Part shown: in pieces, positions 63,377-64,000 of the stretch
Numbering within the stretch: the first letter of the stretch is position 1
Layout: every line of letters starts with the position of its first letter
NCBI GenBank assembly: GCA_009760855.2
Contig: WPIO01000095.1
Location: 154,501 to 218,500, forward strand
Direction of reading: 5' to 3'
Length of the DNA stretch: 64,000 nt
Source: Cristatella mucedo
Lineage: Eukaryota; Bryozoa; Phylactolaemata; Cristatellidae
Translations under genes and position numbers: made by a program
Notes under the pieces: generated by a model
The model's database searches: none
Seen by the model: the letters and a program-made list of their open reading frames with translations, nothing else
Told to the model about the DNA's origin: nothing

Positions 63377-64000
63377 GATTAGTTAATTTGTTATTTTTAG
63401 ATATGTTGCTTCCGGTTTACAAGATGAGTTACGGTTTGCATACTCGCTTGTAATGCTTTCTTTTCATGTGGAAATCGCAAAAAAAATTCCAATCCCATTT
63501 CTGACGTGTTTGTCTTTGGAAAGGTGACCTATAAAATAGTCGATTGTTGGACCAATCTTCATATTATTTTCTCAAGATTTGCCCTTAAATCCCCCGAAGA
63601 AAATTATCCGCTGTCAAACTGCTCATCCACAGCAACCAGCAACAGGGTGCTCAGCCGCATGAATGCTTCCTTTCAAAGGCACAGCTCTAACAGATGAAAC
63701 TTTAATTGCCCCAGGAGAAATGAAACAAAGGTGCTTGGAATGTGATGCAACGTTTCAAATTGGCCGTTGCGCAGCTGCCGGCAAGCGATAGGGCAGTATG
63801 GCACCACGAGAAAAGTTGGCAGTGCAGCTCGAGTCCAGCTTGGAGTGCACCACGTGCCTCCACAGTACTCGACCCGAGATCGAGAGAGAACTCGACGGAT
63901 AGAGATCCAGGAAGATTTCGGAGGACCGAAGCTGACTGCTCGTTTCAGCTCCAGCTATTTGTTCGGCCCCTTGAAGGGTACACCTTGAATCTACTCGACC

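Noticed and set aside
63700-63765. IPSTF string on the minus strand, reminiscent of the calpain C2-like domain III
   Set aside because: Only five residues match, the surrounding residues and spacing differ from the family, and no good splice sites enclose it.

Overview
The window is nuclear DNA from an animal. Coding exons are short and flanked by GT/AG introns, the three recognisable genes (striatin, an SLC26 anion transporter, a calpain-type penta-EF-hand protein) are metazoan families, and most of the rest is diverged retrotransposon sequence and microsatellites. Base composition is fairly balanced. The L2/CR1-like LINEs with (TTA)n tails and the abundant tRNA-derived SINEs fit a marine-invertebrate type of genome, but I cannot name the lineage from sequence alone. 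I see no operons, CRISPR arrays or bacterial signatures.

Layout. Positions 1-6876 hold the 3' half of a striatin gene on the + strand: six exons encoding most of the WD40 propeller and the stop codon. Positions 6877-40430 contain no gene I can defend. They hold L2-like LINE fragments in both orientations, a second LINE family with (CATTA)-type tails, two tRNA-SINE families, one minus-strand Ty3/gypsy pol fragment, three LTR-like copies that share an AATAAA plus GT-rich block (the third is at 49895), hAT-like and pogo-like MITEs, a 2.7-kb foldback structure, and long GA/TC tracts. A CpG-rich island at 40440-40920 with a short ATG exon and splice donor may be the promoter of the SLC26 gene, whose large, essentially uninterrupted coding exon lies at 45187-47496 (+). 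From about 52300 to 62120 the minus strand carries the C-terminal calcium-binding (PEF) exons of a calpain; the protease part, if present, lies beyond the right edge. Its largest intron holds the best-preserved LINE of the window (57829-59030).

The three genes are not evidently co-functional: striatin is a PP2A/STRIPAK scaffold, SLC26 a plasma-membrane anion transporter or exchanger, and calpain a calcium-dependent cysteine protease. The biologically interesting structure is mostly in the repeats: a SINE family whose 3' end resembles the L2 LINE tail, nested SINE insertions with a readable target duplication, two nearly identical SINE copies suggesting recent activity, and a three-copy hAT-like MITE family. 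The SLC26 protein has a proline where related transporters have the serine before a conserved arginine of the anion site. I did not find a convincing new biological system.
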